Notes under the pieces: generated by a model | Told to the model about the DNA's origin: nothing | Databases searched by the model: none | What the model saw: the letters and a program-made list of their open reading frames with translations, nothing else | Translations under genes and position numbers: made by a program | Shown: positions 41,056 through 51,263 of the stretch, piece after piece | Numbering within the stretch: position 1 is the first letter of the stretch | Layout: every line of letters begins with the position of its first letter | NCBI RefSeq assembly: GCF_000347775.1 | Contig: NZ_APAT01000015.1 | Coordinates: forward strand, 62,001 to 126,000 | DNA: 64,000 nt | Direction of reading: 5' to 3' | Source of the DNA: Marinobacter santoriniensis NKSG1 | GTDB lineage: Bacteria > Pseudomonadota > Gammaproteobacteria > Pseudomonadales > Oleiphilaceae

Positions 41056-41382
41056 ATGACCGACCAGACACTCCCTGAACGCAACAATGAAGGCTTCCTT
41101 GAAGACGCTTACACCTGGACGCCGGACGTTGCCATTGCACTTGCCCGTGAGGACGGCCTGGAACTTTCCGACAATCATTGGGAAATCATCGAGTTCCTTC
41201 GAGATTTTTATACGGAACATGAGGTTTCACCGCCCTCGAACCGGTTGTTCGTAAAAGCGGTAAAAGAGTCGATGGGAGAAGAAAAAGGCAACAGCATCTA
41301 CCTGATGCAGCTGTTTCCGGGCACACCGGCGAAAACCGCCTGTCGTATTGCCGGTCTGCCACGACCGACCAACTGCCTTTAA
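41056..41382 (+). CDS. tusE: TusE/DsrC family sulfur relay protein
   Basis: 108 residues. DsrC-type fold: DAYTWTPDVAIALAREDGLELSDNHWEIIEFLRDFYTEH. It takes persulfide sulfur from TusBCD and presents it to MnmA for tRNA thiolation. The penultimate Cys107 is the essential acceptor. A second Cys96 stands eleven positions earlier (ACRIAGLPRPTNC), the spacing of the two redox cysteines in DsrC; as I recall, enterobacterial TusE lacks the second one. No dsrAB genes are in the window. Confidence 0.9.
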   Translation: MTDQTLPERNNEGFLEDAYTWTPDVAIALAREDGLELSDNHWEIIEFLRDFYTEHEVSPPSNRLFVKAVKESMGEEKGNSIYLMQLFPGTPAKTACRIAGLPRPTNCL

Positions 41383-41389
41383 CCGGGTT

Positions 41390-42589
41390 TCAGAAAACCA
41401 GGTAGTTCAGGCAGACAAACTGGATCAGCCCGCCGACGGCACCGAAGATACCTCCCACCAGCATCAGCTGAAGCTCTTCCTCGTGAAAGGCCGGCCGGAG
41501 TATGCCCTGGAACTCATCGGGACCCAGGGCTTTCATCTGGCCCGCCAGCACCTGCGCAACGACGGGCGCCCGCCCCCGGTTAAACGCCGGATCAGAGAAC
41601 ACTTCGCCAGAGGCGACCACGGCTTTCTGATAGAGCGCCTTTTTCAGCTCGGTATAACCGGTGACTCCGACGGACACCTGGGTCACCGTTTTAAGAACCG
41701 GTGAGTTATCGAGCAAGGGGCGCAGGTGTTTCTGGATGATCGCGCGGGTCCGGTCACCCTGGGCCCCGTTGACCATCGCGTCCGCGACCTTTTCGACCGT
41801 AATCAGTTCTTCCGCAACCAGTCGGGCCCAGACATCGCTGATTTCGGACTGGCGTCGCAGGAACAGACCCTGAACTTTCCAGAACAGAAAGCGGCGGGGC
41901 TCCACCGGGGCAAAGATCAGGTTGATCGCCAGCCAGTTGGTAATGAATCCCACGGCAAAACCGGCAACGGGCAACAGCCAGGGCTCCGGGTAGCGTGTCC
42001 AGAAGGGCACGATCAATGCACCCAGCACAGCGCCAATGACTGCGCCCAGATTGATCACTGACCGAAGCTCAACCGACCCGGCCTGCTGGAATATCCGGTT
42101 CATAAGGTCCGGATGCCGTTGGAGTTCGCGACTCAGGAGCGCTTTCAGATCCACGAGGTCGCTCAGGTCATCACCGAAATCCTCCACCAGCTCCTCGATC
42201 CGGGAGGGCAGCTCCGCCCTCGCCCACTGGTAGATACGGTTTTTCAGGAAGATCGGCAGATTGTCCCAAAGCACCGGGTGATTCTCATACATGATCTCGT
42301 CGATGTACTCATCCACGCGCGGAATCAGCTGGGAAACAACCTGCTCGACAATCTGGTGGGGTTCGAGTTTTTCATACACGGCATTGAGATCACCGAACTT
42401 CTGCAAGGTCCGGTCGATGCAGATGTGGGCCATTTTTTCCGCTTTGCGGGGGATAACGCCCTGCCAGCCAATCGCACCAATCCCGACGAAACGAACCGGA
42501 TAGAACGACATCTGGATGGCAAGCCAGTTGGTCACCCAGCCGGTAACCGCGGCCATGGCGGGCACGGACAGAAGCGCTAGATCAATCAA
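41390..42589 (-). CDS. DUF445 family membrane protein
   Basis: 399 residues. Two membrane segments at the N-terminus (ALLSVPAMAAVTGWVTNWLAIQMSFYPV) recur in the second half (IPFWTRYPEPWLLPVAGFAVGFITNWLAINLIF), a duplicated unit, with helical cytoplasmic regions between. Matches the DUF445 pattern; function unknown. The start is TTG 42589 with GGGGTAACTC upstream, and no better ATG exists before the first helix. It converges on tusE, only seven bases apart. Confidence 0.85.
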   Translation of the reverse strand: MIDLALLSVPAMAAVTGWVTNWLAIQMSFYPVRFVGIGAIGWQGVIPRKAEKMAHICIDRTLQKFGDLNAVYEKLEPHQIVEQVVSQLIPRVDEYIDEIMYENHPVLWDNLPIFLKNRIYQWARAELPSRIEELVEDFGDDLSDLVDLKALLSRELQRHPDLMNRIFQQAGSVELRSVINLGAVIGAVLGALIVPFWTRYPEPWLLPVAGFAVGFITNWLAINLIFAPVEPRRFLFWKVQGLFLRRQSEISDVWARLVAEELITVEKVADAMVNGAQGDRTRAIIQKHLRPLLDNSPVLKTVTQVSVGVTGYTELKKALYQKAVVASGEVFSDPAFNRGRAPVVAQVLAGQMKALGPDEFQGILRPAFHEEELQLMLVGGIFGAVGGLIQFVCLNYLVF

Positions 42590-42774
42590 GAGTTACCCCG
42601 GTCAAAACGGTGCGGTCAATGCCGCGGATCCTTCAGCCTTTATTAGTCAGGCGACAGTGTAATCGCCTGTCGTGTCAATTTATGTGACCCATAATGAAGC
42701 AGCGGCGTTTTATCGACATTGGCCGTGAAGCCAGCGGGAGGGCGGAATTGCGGCAGCAGGAAGGGGCAAGAAAC

Positions 42775-42816
42775 AAACCGGCACAGCCTTCCAGGAAGTG
42801 CGCGCAGTGCCGGTTT
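42775..42816 (-). terminator. Possible terminator of nfuA
   Basis: A ten-base perfect stem AAACCGGCAC/GTGCCGGTTT (42775-42784 and 42807-42816) encloses a smaller hairpin (CTTCC/GGAAG). On the minus strand the stem is followed by a T-rich stretch (TGTTTCTT). It lies 32 bases past the nfuA stop. The other part of 42590-42847 has no recognisable feature. Confidence 0.5.
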
Positions 42817-42847
42817 GACGGCGATCAGTACCGATAACAGGAAACGA

Positions 42848-43435
42848 TCACTGGTAGTAAGCGTTCTCGGTGTAGGAGTGGTCCGTGACATCCCGGACCG
42901 CCGAGATTTCGGGTACCCGTTCCTTCAGAGTGGATTCCACGCCCTGCTTGAGCGTGAGACTGACGGCGGAACAACCCTGGCACCCACCGCCAAACCTCAG
43001 GACAGCCACAGACTCATCCACAATCTCGACGAGAGACACCTCACCGCCGTGGGCGGCAAGATTGGGATTGATCTCGGATGCGAGGATGTAGTTGACGCGA
43101 TCCGGCAGCGGTGCGTCGTCGTCGATCTTGGGTACCTTGGCGTTCGGCGCCTTGATCGTCAGCTGTCCGCCCATCTGATCCTTGGAGTAATCCACATAGG
43201 CTTCTTCAAGGAACGGAACAGAGTTGTGATCCAGGTAAAGGGTGAACTTCTCTAGGTCGAGCTGCTCATCCGTCGGGACCACTTCATTCGGCGGGCAGTA
43301 CGCCAGGCAGGTTTCCGCATTCCGTGTACCGGGCTGGGTCACGAAGATCCGGACGCCCATGCCTTCCACATCCTGCTTTTCAATGAGTTGTGCGAGATAG
43401 TCCCTCGCAGAATCGGTCACAGTCACCAAAGCCAT
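42848..43435 (-). CDS. nfuA: Iron-sulfur cluster carrier NfuA
   Basis: 195 residues. An A-type-like domain ([21 protein letters not shown]) with a degenerate cysteine set is followed by the Nfu domain holding GGGCQGCS with Cys152 and Cys155, which bridges a 4Fe-4S cluster between two monomers. It delivers clusters to target proteins, especially under oxidative stress or iron limitation. AGGAAAC precedes ATG 43435. It is divergent from metH; 243 bases separate the starts. Confidence 0.95.
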   Translation of the reverse strand: MALVTVTDSARDYLAQLIEKQDVEGMGVRIFVTQPGTRNAETCLAYCPPNEVVPTDEQLDLEKFTLYLDHNSVPFLEEAYVDYSKDQMGGQLTIKAPNAKVPKIDDDAPLPDRVNYILASEINPNLAAHGGEVSLVEIVDESVAVLRFGGGCQGCSAVSLTLKQGVESTLKERVPEISAVRDVTDHSYTENAYYQ

Positions 43436-43678
43436 GTTTCCTACCCGTCTGGAAATTTGATCTCTATTTTAAGAGAGTTCACCGAAACATGAAAGACCAA
43501 GTAAAATAGTCGGGCATTTGAGTGGTAATGACTTCCACGTACATCATGAACAGGCGTAGCGTGATTCCCGACACACCAATATGACCACTGGGACTAAGAC
43601 GGACTGTTGCATTTTTGCTATGATCCCGCGCCACTTACTGAATTTAGACGATATTCACGTTTTCCGGATGATTCCCCT

Positions 43679-46600
43679 ATGAGCGATCGCACAACCCGAC
43701 TGGCGCAGCTGCAAAAGGCCCTCAAAGAACGCATTGTGATTCTTGATGGTGGCATGGGCACCATGATCCAGAACCAGAAGCTGGATGAATCGGCGTTCCG
43801 GGGAGATCGCTTCAAGGATTACGAGAAGGAGGTGCAGGGTAACAACGATCTGCTCAACCTGACCCAGCCCGCCCTTCTCCGCAATATTCACGCTGAGTAC
43901 CTGGATGCCGGCGCGGACATCATCGAGACCAACACCTTCAACTCCACCCGTCTGTCCCAGGCAGACTACGGTCTCGAAGAACTGGCCCACGAGCTGAACG
44001 TTGCCTCGGCGCGTCTTGCCCGGGACATTGCCGACGAATTTACCGCCCGCAATCCGGACAAGCCACGGTTCGTCGCGGGCGCGGTCGGGCCTACGTCCCG
44101 CACCGCCTCCATTTCACCGGACGTCAATAATCCGGGATACCGGAATGTCGATTTCCAGACGCTGGTCGACAACTATTACGAGGCCGTCTCCGGTCTTGTC
44201 GAGGGCGGCGCCGATCTCATTCTCATCGAAACGATTTTCGACACGCTGAACGCCAAGGCGGCGATCTACGCCACCCAGCAATATTTCGAGGATAACGGTG
44301 TCGAACTGCCGATCATGATCTCCGGCACCATTACCGACGCCTCCGGCCGGACGCTCTCCGGCCAGACCACTGAGGCGTTCTGGAATTCGGTCGCCCACGC
44401 CAAACCGATCTCCGTGGGGCTCAACTGTGCCCTCGGTGCCGACGCCCTGCGGCCTTATATCGAGGAACTGTCCACGAAGGCGGAAACCTACGTATCCGCA
44501 CATCCGAACGCGGGTTTGCCCAACGAGTTCGGGGAATACGACCAGACGCCCGAGGAAATGGCCGAGATCATTGAAGGATTCGCCCGGGACGGTTTCCTGA
44601 ACATCATCGGCGGCTGTTGTGGCTCCCGCCCGGATCACATCGAAGCTGTCGCAAAAGCGGTCGCAAAGTATCCACCCCGGCAGATTCCAGAACGCCCGAA
44701 GGCTCTGCGCCTGGCTGGTCTTGAACCTTTCACCGGCGACGAGAACACCCTGTTCATCAACGTCGGCGAACGGACTAACGTGACCGGTTCGAAACGTTTC
44801 CTGCGCCTGATCAAGGAAGAGCAGTACGAAGAGGCACTGAGCGTTGCCCGGGACCAGGTGGAAAACGGTGCCCAGATCATCGATATCAACATGGATGAGG
44901 GCATGCTGGATTCGAAGGAGGTCATGGTGACCTTCCTGAACCTGGTGGCCTCAGAACCGGATATTTCCCGCGTTCCCATCATGATCGACTCCTCCAAGTG
45001 GGAGGTTATTGAAGCCGGGCTGCGCTGCATCCAGGGCAAAGCCGTAGTGAATTCCATCAGTCTCAAGGAAGGCGAAGAGGAATTCATCAAGCGAGCCAGG
45101 GATTGCATGCGGTATGGCGCCGCAGTGGTGGTCATGGCCTTCGACGAAGATGGCCAGGCCGACACGTTCGAGCGCAAGACCCAGATCTGCAAACGCTCCT
45201 ATGATGTGCTCACCGGCATCGGTTTCAATCCGGCCGATATCATCTTCGACCCCAATATTTTCGCGATTGCGACCGGTATCGAGGAGCATAACAACTACGC
45301 GGTGGACTTCATCGAAGCCACCCGCTGGATCCGGAAGAACCTGCCCGCTGCCTCCATCTCGGGCGGGGTCAGCAACGTGTCTTTCTCCTTCCGCGGCAAC
45401 GATGCCGTCCGTGAGGCCATTCATTCGGTTTTCCTGTACCACGCGATCAAGGCCGGCATGAATATGGGCATCGTCAATCCCGGCCAGCTGGTGATTTACG
45501 ATGAAATCGAACCGGACCTTAAAGAGCTGGTTGAGGACGTCGTCCTGAACCGTCGGGATGATGCCACCGACCGCCTGCTCGAGGCCGCCGAGAAGTTCAA
45601 GGGCAAGGGCGGAAAAACCCAGGAGGAAGATCTTGCCTGGCGGGAATGGCCCGTGGAAAAGCGCCTGGAACACGCCCTGGTCAAAGGTATAACTTCGTTC
45701 ATTATTGAAGACACAGAAGCCTGCCGTCAGCGGGCAGAGCATCCGATCGAAGTGATCGAAGGTCCCCTGATGGCCGGCATGAACGTGGTCGGTGACCTCT
45801 TCGGCGACGGCAAGATGTTCCTGCCCCAGGTCGTCAAAAGTGCGCGGGTCATGAAGCAGGCCGTCGCTTACCTGATTCCGTACATCGAAGCTGAAAAGAC
45901 CGAAGACCAGCAGGCCAAGGGCAAGATCCTGATGGCGACGGTGAAAGGCGATGTCCATGACATCGGCAAGAACATCGTTGGCGTGGTATTGCAGTGCAAC
46001 AACTACGAAGTCATTGATCTCGGGGTCATGGTGCCGTGCGACAAGATCCTGGAGACCGCCCGGAAAGAAAACGTCGACATCATCGGCCTGAGCGGCCTGA
46101 TCACTCCATCGCTGGATGAGATGGTCCACGTTGCCCGTGAAATGCAGCGACTGGACTTCCAGATCCCCCTGATGATCGGTGGCGCAACTACCTCCAAGGC
46201 CCACACGGCGGTGAAGATCGAACCGCAGTACAAGAACGATATCGCGTTGTACGTCTCCGATGCGTCCCGTTGCGTGAACGTTGCGTCCCAGCTACTCAGC
46301 AAGACGGCCAAGCCGTCCTTTGTCGAGGCCGCCCGCACCGAATACGACGAGATTCGCGAACGTCGCAAGAACCGTGGCGACCGGACCAAACTGGTATCGC
46401 TCAAAGAAGCGAGGGATCGGGCACCAAAGGTGGATTTTGACACCTACCAGCCCCCCGCGCCCACGTTTACCGGAATCCGGGTGTTCGATGACTATGACCT
46501 GAATGAACTGGTGGATTACATCGACTGGACGCCGTTCTTCATCTCCTGGGACATCTCCGGCAAATACCCGGCGATCTTTGACGACCCCAAACGGGGCGAA

Positions 46601-47377
46601 GCCGCGCGAAACCTGTTTGACGACGCCCAGAAAATCCTTCGCCGCATGATTGACGAGAAACGCGTGACTGCCCGCGGCGTGATCGGCTTCTGGCCGGCCA
46701 GTCGTCGGGGCGACGACATTGTCGTCTATACCGATGAGTCCCGGAAGACTGAGCTGACTACCCTGCACCACCTGCGCCAACAGGACGAAAAAGCACCGGG
46801 TAAGCCGATGATGGCACTGTCAGACTTTGTTGCGCCGGAAGACACCGGCAAAGCGGACTACGTCGGCGGTTTTGCCGTTACCACCGGTATCGGGGCTGAA
46901 GAATTCTCGCTCGAATTCAAGGACAAGCACGACGACTACAACGCAATTATGGTCAAGGCCCTGGCCGACCGGCTGGCCGAGGCCTTTGCAGAACGGATGC
47001 ACGAGCGGGTTCGCAAGGAATTCTGGGGTTATGCCAATGACGAAACCCTTGGCAATGATGACCTGATCAAGGAGCGCTACCGTGGCATCCGGCCCGCTCC
47101 CGGGTATCCCGCCTGCCCTGACCACACAGAGAAGGCCACACTCTTTGAATTGCTCAAGGCCACTGATGAAACGGGCATCGAACTGACGGAACACTTTGCC
47201 ATGTTCCCGACCGCTGCGGTGTCCGGCTGGTATTTCGCCCACCCGGAATCGAAATATTTTGCCGTGGGCAAAATTGGCGTCGATCAGGTTGAGGACTATG
47301 CTGAGCGTAAAGGCATGTCCCGGGCCGAAGCAGAACGCTGGCTGATGCCCAGTCTCGCGTACGATCCGGCGGAATAG
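43679..47377 (+). CDS. metH: Cobalamin-dependent methionine synthase
   Basis: 1232 residues with the four MetH modules. The homocysteine domain (about 1-330) carries the zinc cysteines in NCALGAD and [10 protein letters not shown]. The pterin domain starts at about 350 ([16 protein letters not shown]). The B12 domain (about 650-890) contains GDVHDIGKN with His760 as cobalt ligand. The C-terminal reactivation domain contains [17 protein letters not shown]. It methylates homocysteine using methyltetrahydrofolate. The ATG at 43679 is the usual start. An extended -10 promoter (TGCTATGAT, 43617-43624) lies upstream; I see no cobalamin or SAH riboswitch. Confidence 0.97.
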   Translation: MSDRTTRLAQLQKALKERIVILDGGMGTMIQNQKLDESAFRGDRFKDYEKEVQGNNDLLNLTQPALLRNIHAEYLDAGADIIETNTFNSTRLSQADYGLEELAHELNVASARLARDIADEFTARNPDKPRFVAGAVGPTSRTASISPDVNNPGYRNVDFQTLVDNYYEAVSGLVEGGADLILIETIFDTLNAKAAIYATQQYFEDNGVELPIMISGTITDASGRTLSGQTTEAFWNSVAHAKPISVGLNCALGADALRPYIEELSTKAETYVSAHPNAGLPNEFGEYDQTPEEMAEIIEGFARDGFLNIIGGCCGSRPDHIEAVAKAVAKYPPRQIPERPKALRLAGLEPFTGDENTLFINVGERTNVTGSKRFLRLIKEEQYEEALSVARDQVENGAQIIDINMDEGMLDSKEVMVTFLNLVASEPDISRVPIMIDSSKWEVIEAGLRCIQGKAVVNSISLKEGEEEFIKRARDCMRYGAAVVVMAFDEDGQADTFERKTQICKRSYDVLTGIGFNPADIIFDPNIFAIATGIEEHNNYAVDFIEATRWIRKNLPAASISGGVSNVSFSFRGNDAVREAIHSVFLYHAIKAGMNMGIVNPGQLVIYDEIEPDLKELVEDVVLNRRDDATDRLLEAAEKFKGKGGKTQEEDLAWREWPVEKRLEHALVKGITSFIIEDTEACRQRAEHPIEVIEGPLMAGMNVVGDLFGDGKMFLPQVVKSARVMKQAVAYLIPYIEAEKTEDQQAKGKILMATVKGDVHDIGKNIVGVVLQCNNYEVIDLGVMVPCDKILETARKENVDIIGLSGLITPSLDEMVHVAREMQRLDFQIPLMIGGATTSKAHTAVKIEPQYKNDIALYVSDASRCVNVASQLLSKTAKPSFVEAARTEYDEIRERRKNRGDRTKLVSLKEARDRAPKVDFDTYQPPAPTFTGIRVFDDYDLNELVDYIDWTPFFISWDISGKYPAIFDDPKRGEAARNLFDDAQKILRRMIDEKRVTARGVIGFWPASRRGDDIVVYTDESRKTELTTLHHLRQQDEKAPGKPMMALSDFVAPEDTGKADYVGGFAVTTGIGAEEFSLEFKDKHDDYNAIMVKALADRLAEAFAERMHERVRKEFWGYANDETLGNDDLIKERYRGIRPAPGYPACPDHTEKATLFELLKATDETGIELTEHFAMFPTAAVSGWYFAHPESKYFAVGKIGVDQVEDYAERKGMSRAEAERWLMPSLAYDPAE

Positions 47378-47394
47378 AAATGGAGTAGACGACC

Positions 47395-47634
47395 ATGAGC
47401 GATCCGGCGAACCGTAACAGCGGCGAAAAAGCGCCCAATACCCGATCGCCGGGCGTTCTGAAGGTTTTGCAAAGCGTCCTTGCGGGAGCCCTGGGGGTTC
47501 AGTCCTCCAGGCGCCGCGAGGAAGATTTCTCGAGCCACAGCCCCTGGCCCTACATAATTGGCGGGGTGATCTTCACAGCGGGATTTGTTCTGGTTCTGGT
47601 TCTGATTGTCCAGGCGGTACTGGCCGGACACTAG
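47395..47634 (+). CDS. DUF2970 family small membrane protein
   Basis: 79 residues. The segment VLKVLQSVLAGALGVQSSRRREEDFSSHSPWPYIIGGVIFTAGFVLVLVLIVQAVLAG fits DUF2970: a short amphipathic part with GVQS and DF motifs, then one membrane helix. The function is unknown. It lies 17 bases downstream of metH on the same strand. Confidence 0.8.
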   Translation: MSDPANRNSGEKAPNTRSPGVLKVLQSVLAGALGVQSSRRREEDFSSHSPWPYIIGGVIFTAGFVLVLVLIVQAVLAGH

Positions 47635-47646
47635 CCTGAATCCCGA

Positions 47647-47751
47647 TTACTGGCCGGACACCCAGACGACCGCAAACGCGACGGCCAACACGATCAGCAA
47701 TACGGCCGCGACCGCATCCGCCTGACTGTCATTGTGTGCACTTTTTTTCAT
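47647..47751 (-). CDS. Very small single-pass membrane protein
   Basis: 34 residues: a short polar N-terminus (MKKSAHNDSQAD) and one membrane helix (AVAAVLLIVLAVAFAVVWV). ATG 47751 is preceded by GAGAAAGAACG, a fair ribosome site, and the longer open frame upstream is unlikely. No family is recognised. It converges on the DUF2970 gene, with 12 bases between the stops. The region 47752-48012 otherwise shows only the cysI leader. Confidence 0.5.
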   Translation of the reverse strand: MKKSAHNDSQADAVAAVLLIVLAVAFAVVWVSGQ

Positions 47752-48012
47752 CGTTCTTTCTCCCCTGCCCGGGTTTTCAAAACGCCGGAGGCCCGAATTT
47801 CCGGCCTCACTCTCAGTAAAGCAGGAAATTGACATCCGTCCAGCGCGGGACGCCTCTCCTTATCACCTCAGTCGATAAACATATTTTGAAATAATCATTT
47901 TGGAAATAAAAAGCCGGTGATATCCTGCGTTCCTGATATAAGCAACCCGATCATGTACCGCCCTCCAGGCGTTACGCGCGGGCAGGAAAGCAAAAGGCAG
48001 GACGTTCCACCT

Positions 48013-49665
48013 ATGTACGTATACGACGAACACGACCGTCAGCTGGCTCGCGAACGAGTGGCGCAATTTCGCGACCAGACTCGCCGGGCCCTTAACGGGG
48101 AGCTCGAGGAAGACGAGTTCCTCCCGCTGCGCTTGCAGAACGGCCTGTACGTCCAGCGTCTGGCCCCCATGCTTCGAATCTGTGTCCCGTATGGGATGTT
48201 GCGCTCTGAGCAACTGCGTCGTCTGGCCCGGATCACACGGGACTACGACAAGGGCTACGCCCATTTCACGACCCGGACCAACATTCAGTTGAACTGGCCC
48301 CGCCTTGAGGACGTGCCCGATATTCTGGCGGAACTCGCCGATGTGGAAATGCACGCCAACCAGACCAGCGGCAACTGCATTCGCAACACCACCACGGATC
48401 CGTTTTCCGGGGTACAGGACGATGAGGTCGCGGATCCGCGTCCCTACTGCGAGATCATCCGGCAGTGGTCCACCTTCCACCCCGAATTCGCATTCCTGCC
48501 CCGGAAATTCAAGGTCGCGGTAAACGCGTCGGAAAAGACCGATCGGGCGGCCATCCAGGTGCATGATATCGGCCTTCAGATGGTCCGGAATGATGCCGGA
48601 GACCTGGGTTTCAGGGTTCACGTTGGCGGCGGACTGGGCCGCACCCCGATGGTTGGGCCGGTCATTCGGGAATTCCTCCCCGAACTGGACCTCCTGACGT
48701 ACCTCGAGGCCATCCTGCGTGTGTATAACCGCTATGGCCGTCGGGACAACAAGTTCAAGGCCAGAATCAAGATCCTGGTCAAGGCACTGACACCGGAAGG
48801 GTTTGCCGAAAAGGTTGAAGCCGAATGGGCCCACATCAAGGACTCCCCAACCCGACTGACGCCGGAGGCTGTCGCCCATTTCCAGCAATACTTTACCGAG
48901 CCGTCCTATCAGTCCCTGGAGAATGCATCTGACCAGCTTGCAGAGCAGCGGTTCACCAATCGCGAGTTCGACCAGTGGGTGACCCACAACGTCGATCAGC
49001 ATAAAAAGCCGGGTTATGCCATCGTCACACTGTCACTCAAGAAAACCGGTGTACCACCGGGCGACGTCAGCGATCGCCAGCTCGAACAGATCGCGGATCT
49101 GGCAGACGAATACAGCTTCGGTGAAGCCCGGGCGACCCACGAACAAAACGTGGTGCTGGCCGACGTCCGTCAGGACCGATTGTTCGAGTTATGGGAAAAA
49201 CTCCGTCCGCTGGGCTTTGCCACGGCTAACCTGAACACCCTGACCGATGTTATTTGCTGTCCCGGAGGCGATTACTGCGCCCTGGCGAACGCCAAATCGA
49301 TTCCTGTTGCCGAAGCGATCCAGCGTCGCTTCGACGATCTCGATTATCTGTACGATCTGGGCAAGATCGATCTCAATATCTCCGGCTGCATGAATGCCTG
49401 TGGCCACCACCATGTCGGGAACATCGGCGTGCTGGGTGTCGACAAGAAAGGTGAAGAGTTCTATCAGATCAGCCTGGGAGGCGATTCCCACCACAATGCG
49501 AGAATCGGAAAAATCCTGGGGCCCTCATTCGCCCGCGAGGATATGCCGGACGTGATCGCGCGGCTTATCGACGTCTACGTCGAAAAGCGCACCGAGGAGG
49601 AAACCTTCCTGGACACCTATCAGCGAATTGGAATGAATCCATTCAAGGAGCGGGTTTATGCCTAA
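48013..49665 (+). CDS. cysI: Assimilatory nitrite/sulfite reductase haemoprotein
   Basis: 550 residues, the Pseudomonas-type sulfite reductase reducing sulfite to sulfide. The sirohaem and 4Fe-4S ligands are present: C416-x5-C422 (CPGGDYC) and C459-x3-C463 (CMNAC). The duplicated ferrite-reductase-like domains begin with LRLQNGLYVQRLAPMLRICVPYG and HFTTRTNIQLNW. ATG 48013 starts at the conserved MYVYDE; 32 further upstream codons are open but unlike homologues. No flavoprotein CysJ is nearby, so electrons may come from ferredoxin or an unidentified donor. It overlaps the DUF934 gene by eight bases. Confidence 0.92.
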   Translation: MYVYDEHDRQLARERVAQFRDQTRRALNGELEEDEFLPLRLQNGLYVQRLAPMLRICVPYGMLRSEQLRRLARITRDYDKGYAHFTTRTNIQLNWPRLEDVPDILAELADVEMHANQTSGNCIRNTTTDPFSGVQDDEVADPRPYCEIIRQWSTFHPEFAFLPRKFKVAVNASEKTDRAAIQVHDIGLQMVRNDAGDLGFRVHVGGGLGRTPMVGPVIREFLPELDLLTYLEAILRVYNRYGRRDNKFKARIKILVKALTPEGFAEKVEAEWAHIKDSPTRLTPEAVAHFQQYFTEPSYQSLENASDQLAEQRFTNREFDQWVTHNVDQHKKPGYAIVTLSLKKTGVPPGDVSDRQLEQIADLADEYSFGEARATHEQNVVLADVRQDRLFELWEKLRPLGFATANLNTLTDVICCPGGDYCALANAKSIPVAEAIQRRFDDLDYLYDLGKIDLNISGCMNACGHHHVGNIGVLGVDKKGEEFYQISLGGDSHHNARIGKILGPSFAREDMPDVIARLIDVYVEKRTEEETFLDTYQRIGMNPFKERVYA

Positions 49666-50161
49666 CGTAATTTCAGCCGATGGCACCATCCGGCAGGACA
49701 ACTGGACCGTCGTCGCCCGACCGGAAGATGGCGAATCCCTGGCCCTCCCGAACGGGCCCTGCCTGATTCCGGTGGATCTCTGGCTCGCGGGCCACGAACA
49801 TTTTGCCGGCCGAGACGATATCGGCGTTTGGTTCGACAGCCACCAGGAGCCGGAACACCTCGGGGAGCGGGCGAATGAACTGCCCGTGGTCGCCGTGAAC
49901 TTTCCGAAGTTCAGTGATGGTCGCGGCTACAGCATTGCGAGACTGCTCCGGGAGCGCTATGCCTACCGTAATGAACTGCGGGCCATCGGCGACGTTCTGC
50001 TGGACCAACTCCAGTTCATGAAACGCTGCGGGTTCGATGCCTATGCGCTCCGGCCCGACAAGGACGCTGCCAAAGGCCAGGACTGCCTGAACTTCTTCAG
50101 CCAGTCCTACCAGGCGGCTACGGATACGGATCTTCCGCTCTTCCGCAGACGGGCCTCCTGA
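49658..50161 (+). CDS. DUF934 family protein, sulfite-reductase associated
   Basis: 167 residues. The block FPKFSDGRGYSIARLLRERYAYRNELRAIGDVLLDQLQFMKRCGFDAYALR is the DUF934 signature. It is consistently encoded directly after this type of cysI, here with an eight-base overlap, and is thought to assist sulfite reduction, perhaps in electron supply; its biochemistry is not established. A terminator follows. Confidence 0.88.
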   Translation: MPNVISADGTIRQDNWTVVARPEDGESLALPNGPCLIPVDLWLAGHEHFAGRDDIGVWFDSHQEPEHLGERANELPVVAVNFPKFSDGRGYSIARLLRERYAYRNELRAIGDVLLDQLQFMKRCGFDAYALRPDKDAAKGQDCLNFFSQSYQAATDTDLPLFRRRAS

Positions 50162-50185
50162 GCGCCGTCCACACAATAGACTCAA

Positions 50186-50220
50186 AAAAAAAGAGAGGCC
50201 CATGTGGCCTCTCTTTTTTC
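50186..50220. terminator. Rho-independent terminator, bidirectional
   Basis: A stem AAAAGAGAGGCC/GGCCTCTCTTTT with an A-run on the left and a T-run on the right, between the DUF934 stop (50161) and the convergent oxidoreductase stop (50243). Confidence 0.88.
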
Positions 50221-50242
50221 TGCCCTGAAACCTGGCCTGTGA

Positions 50243-51244
50243 TTATTTGGCGTGGTCCAGAACGATTTTCCCTGCAGACGCGCCTTTGAGAAACGCCTTC
50301 AGCGCGTCATCAAGCTCCGCACGCCCGATGTCCCTTGCGGACGCTTCTGCCTTCGGGCAAGCCCACTCGCCGGAGAATTTCTTCCACACTGACTGTTTCT
50401 CGGAAAGCGGAATTTCCACCGAATCCACACCCAGCAGGTTAACGCCTCGCAGAATGAACGGCAGCACCGTCGTGGGCAGTTGAGGACCGGCAACCAGCCC
50501 GCAGATCGACACAGACCCACCGGGCTGGATCTGCTTCAGCAATTCTGCCAACGGAGCACCCCCGACGGTATCGACGGCATTGGCAAACACCGGTTTGAGA
50601 AGCGGCTTCTTCTGCTCTTCCAGAATCTCCCGGCCCTGGACATCCTTGGCGCCCAGGTCCTTGAGCGCCGCGGCGTGATCAGCTTTGCCGCTGATGGCCA
50701 CCACTTCAAAGCCGAGGCTGGACAGCAGCTCCACCGCCACACTGCCCACAGCGCCACTGGCACCGCTGACGGCCACTTGCCCCTGCTCCGGACGAGCCCC
50801 CATCTGCAGCAGTTTCTGGACACACAACCCGGCTGTAAGACCGGCGGTACCGTAGATCATCGCCGTGCGGGTATTCCAGCCATCCGGCATGGGGACGCAC
50901 CAGGAGGCTGGTACGCGGATATATTCTCCAAAGCCGCCATCGGTATTCATGCCGAGGTCATAGCCGGTCACAATCACCTGACTGCCCACGGCAGGCTCAC
51001 CGGTTGCCGACTCGACAACCTCACCAGCCGCATCAATCCCCGGCGTGTGAGGATAGGAGCGGGTTACACCCTTGTTTCCGGACGCAGACAATGCATCCTT
51101 GTAGTTCAGGGATGAATGGTGCACCCGGATCAGAACCTCGCCTTCTGGAAGATCCGATACCTTCAGTGTCTGCTCCTGCCCGACGTACTCTCCATCCTTC
51201 TCTTCCACGCGCCAGGCCTGGAATTCGGTATTGGTTGTCATCAT
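50243..51244 (-). CDS. acuI: Acrylyl-CoA reductase / YhdH family quinone oxidoreductase
   Basis: 333 residues, zinc-independent medium-chain reductase of the YhdH/AcuI group: VHHSSLNYKDALSASGNKGVTRSYPHTPGIDAAGEVVES at the N-terminus, and the NADPH-binding VAVSGASGAVGSVAVELLSSLG motif. AcuI reduces acrylyl-CoA to propionyl-CoA, detoxifying acrylate formed from dimethylsulfoniopropionate in marine bacteria. No other DMSP genes are in the window, so the physiological role is inferred at family level. The order acuI-sohB matches Pseudomonas. Confidence 0.87.
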   Translation of the reverse strand: MMTTNTEFQAWRVEEKDGEYVGQEQTLKVSDLPEGEVLIRVHHSSLNYKDALSASGNKGVTRSYPHTPGIDAAGEVVESATGEPAVGSQVIVTGYDLGMNTDGGFGEYIRVPASWCVPMPDGWNTRTAMIYGTAGLTAGLCVQKLLQMGARPEQGQVAVSGASGAVGSVAVELLSSLGFEVVAISGKADHAAALKDLGAKDVQGREILEEQKKPLLKPVFANAVDTVGGAPLAELLKQIQPGGSVSICGLVAGPQLPTTVLPFILRGVNLLGVDSVEIPLSEKQSVWKKFSGEWACPKAEASARDIGRAELDDALKAFLKGASAGKIVLDHAK

Positions 51245-51263
51245 TGTGCCCCGTATTAATCAG

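Noticed and set aside
42719..43255. 178-codon plus-strand frame opposite nfuA
   Set aside because: Mostly antisense to nfuA, whose CQGC motif and ribosome site are clear; the non-overlapping part is low in coding character.
43436..43678. Possible cobalamin or S-adenosylhomocysteine riboswitch before metH
   Set aside because: No conserved B12-box or SAH-riboswitch core could be seen in the 243-base leader.
44951..46204. 417-codon minus-strand frame inside metH
   Set aside because: Antisense to the conserved pterin and B12 domains of metH, with no independent evidence.
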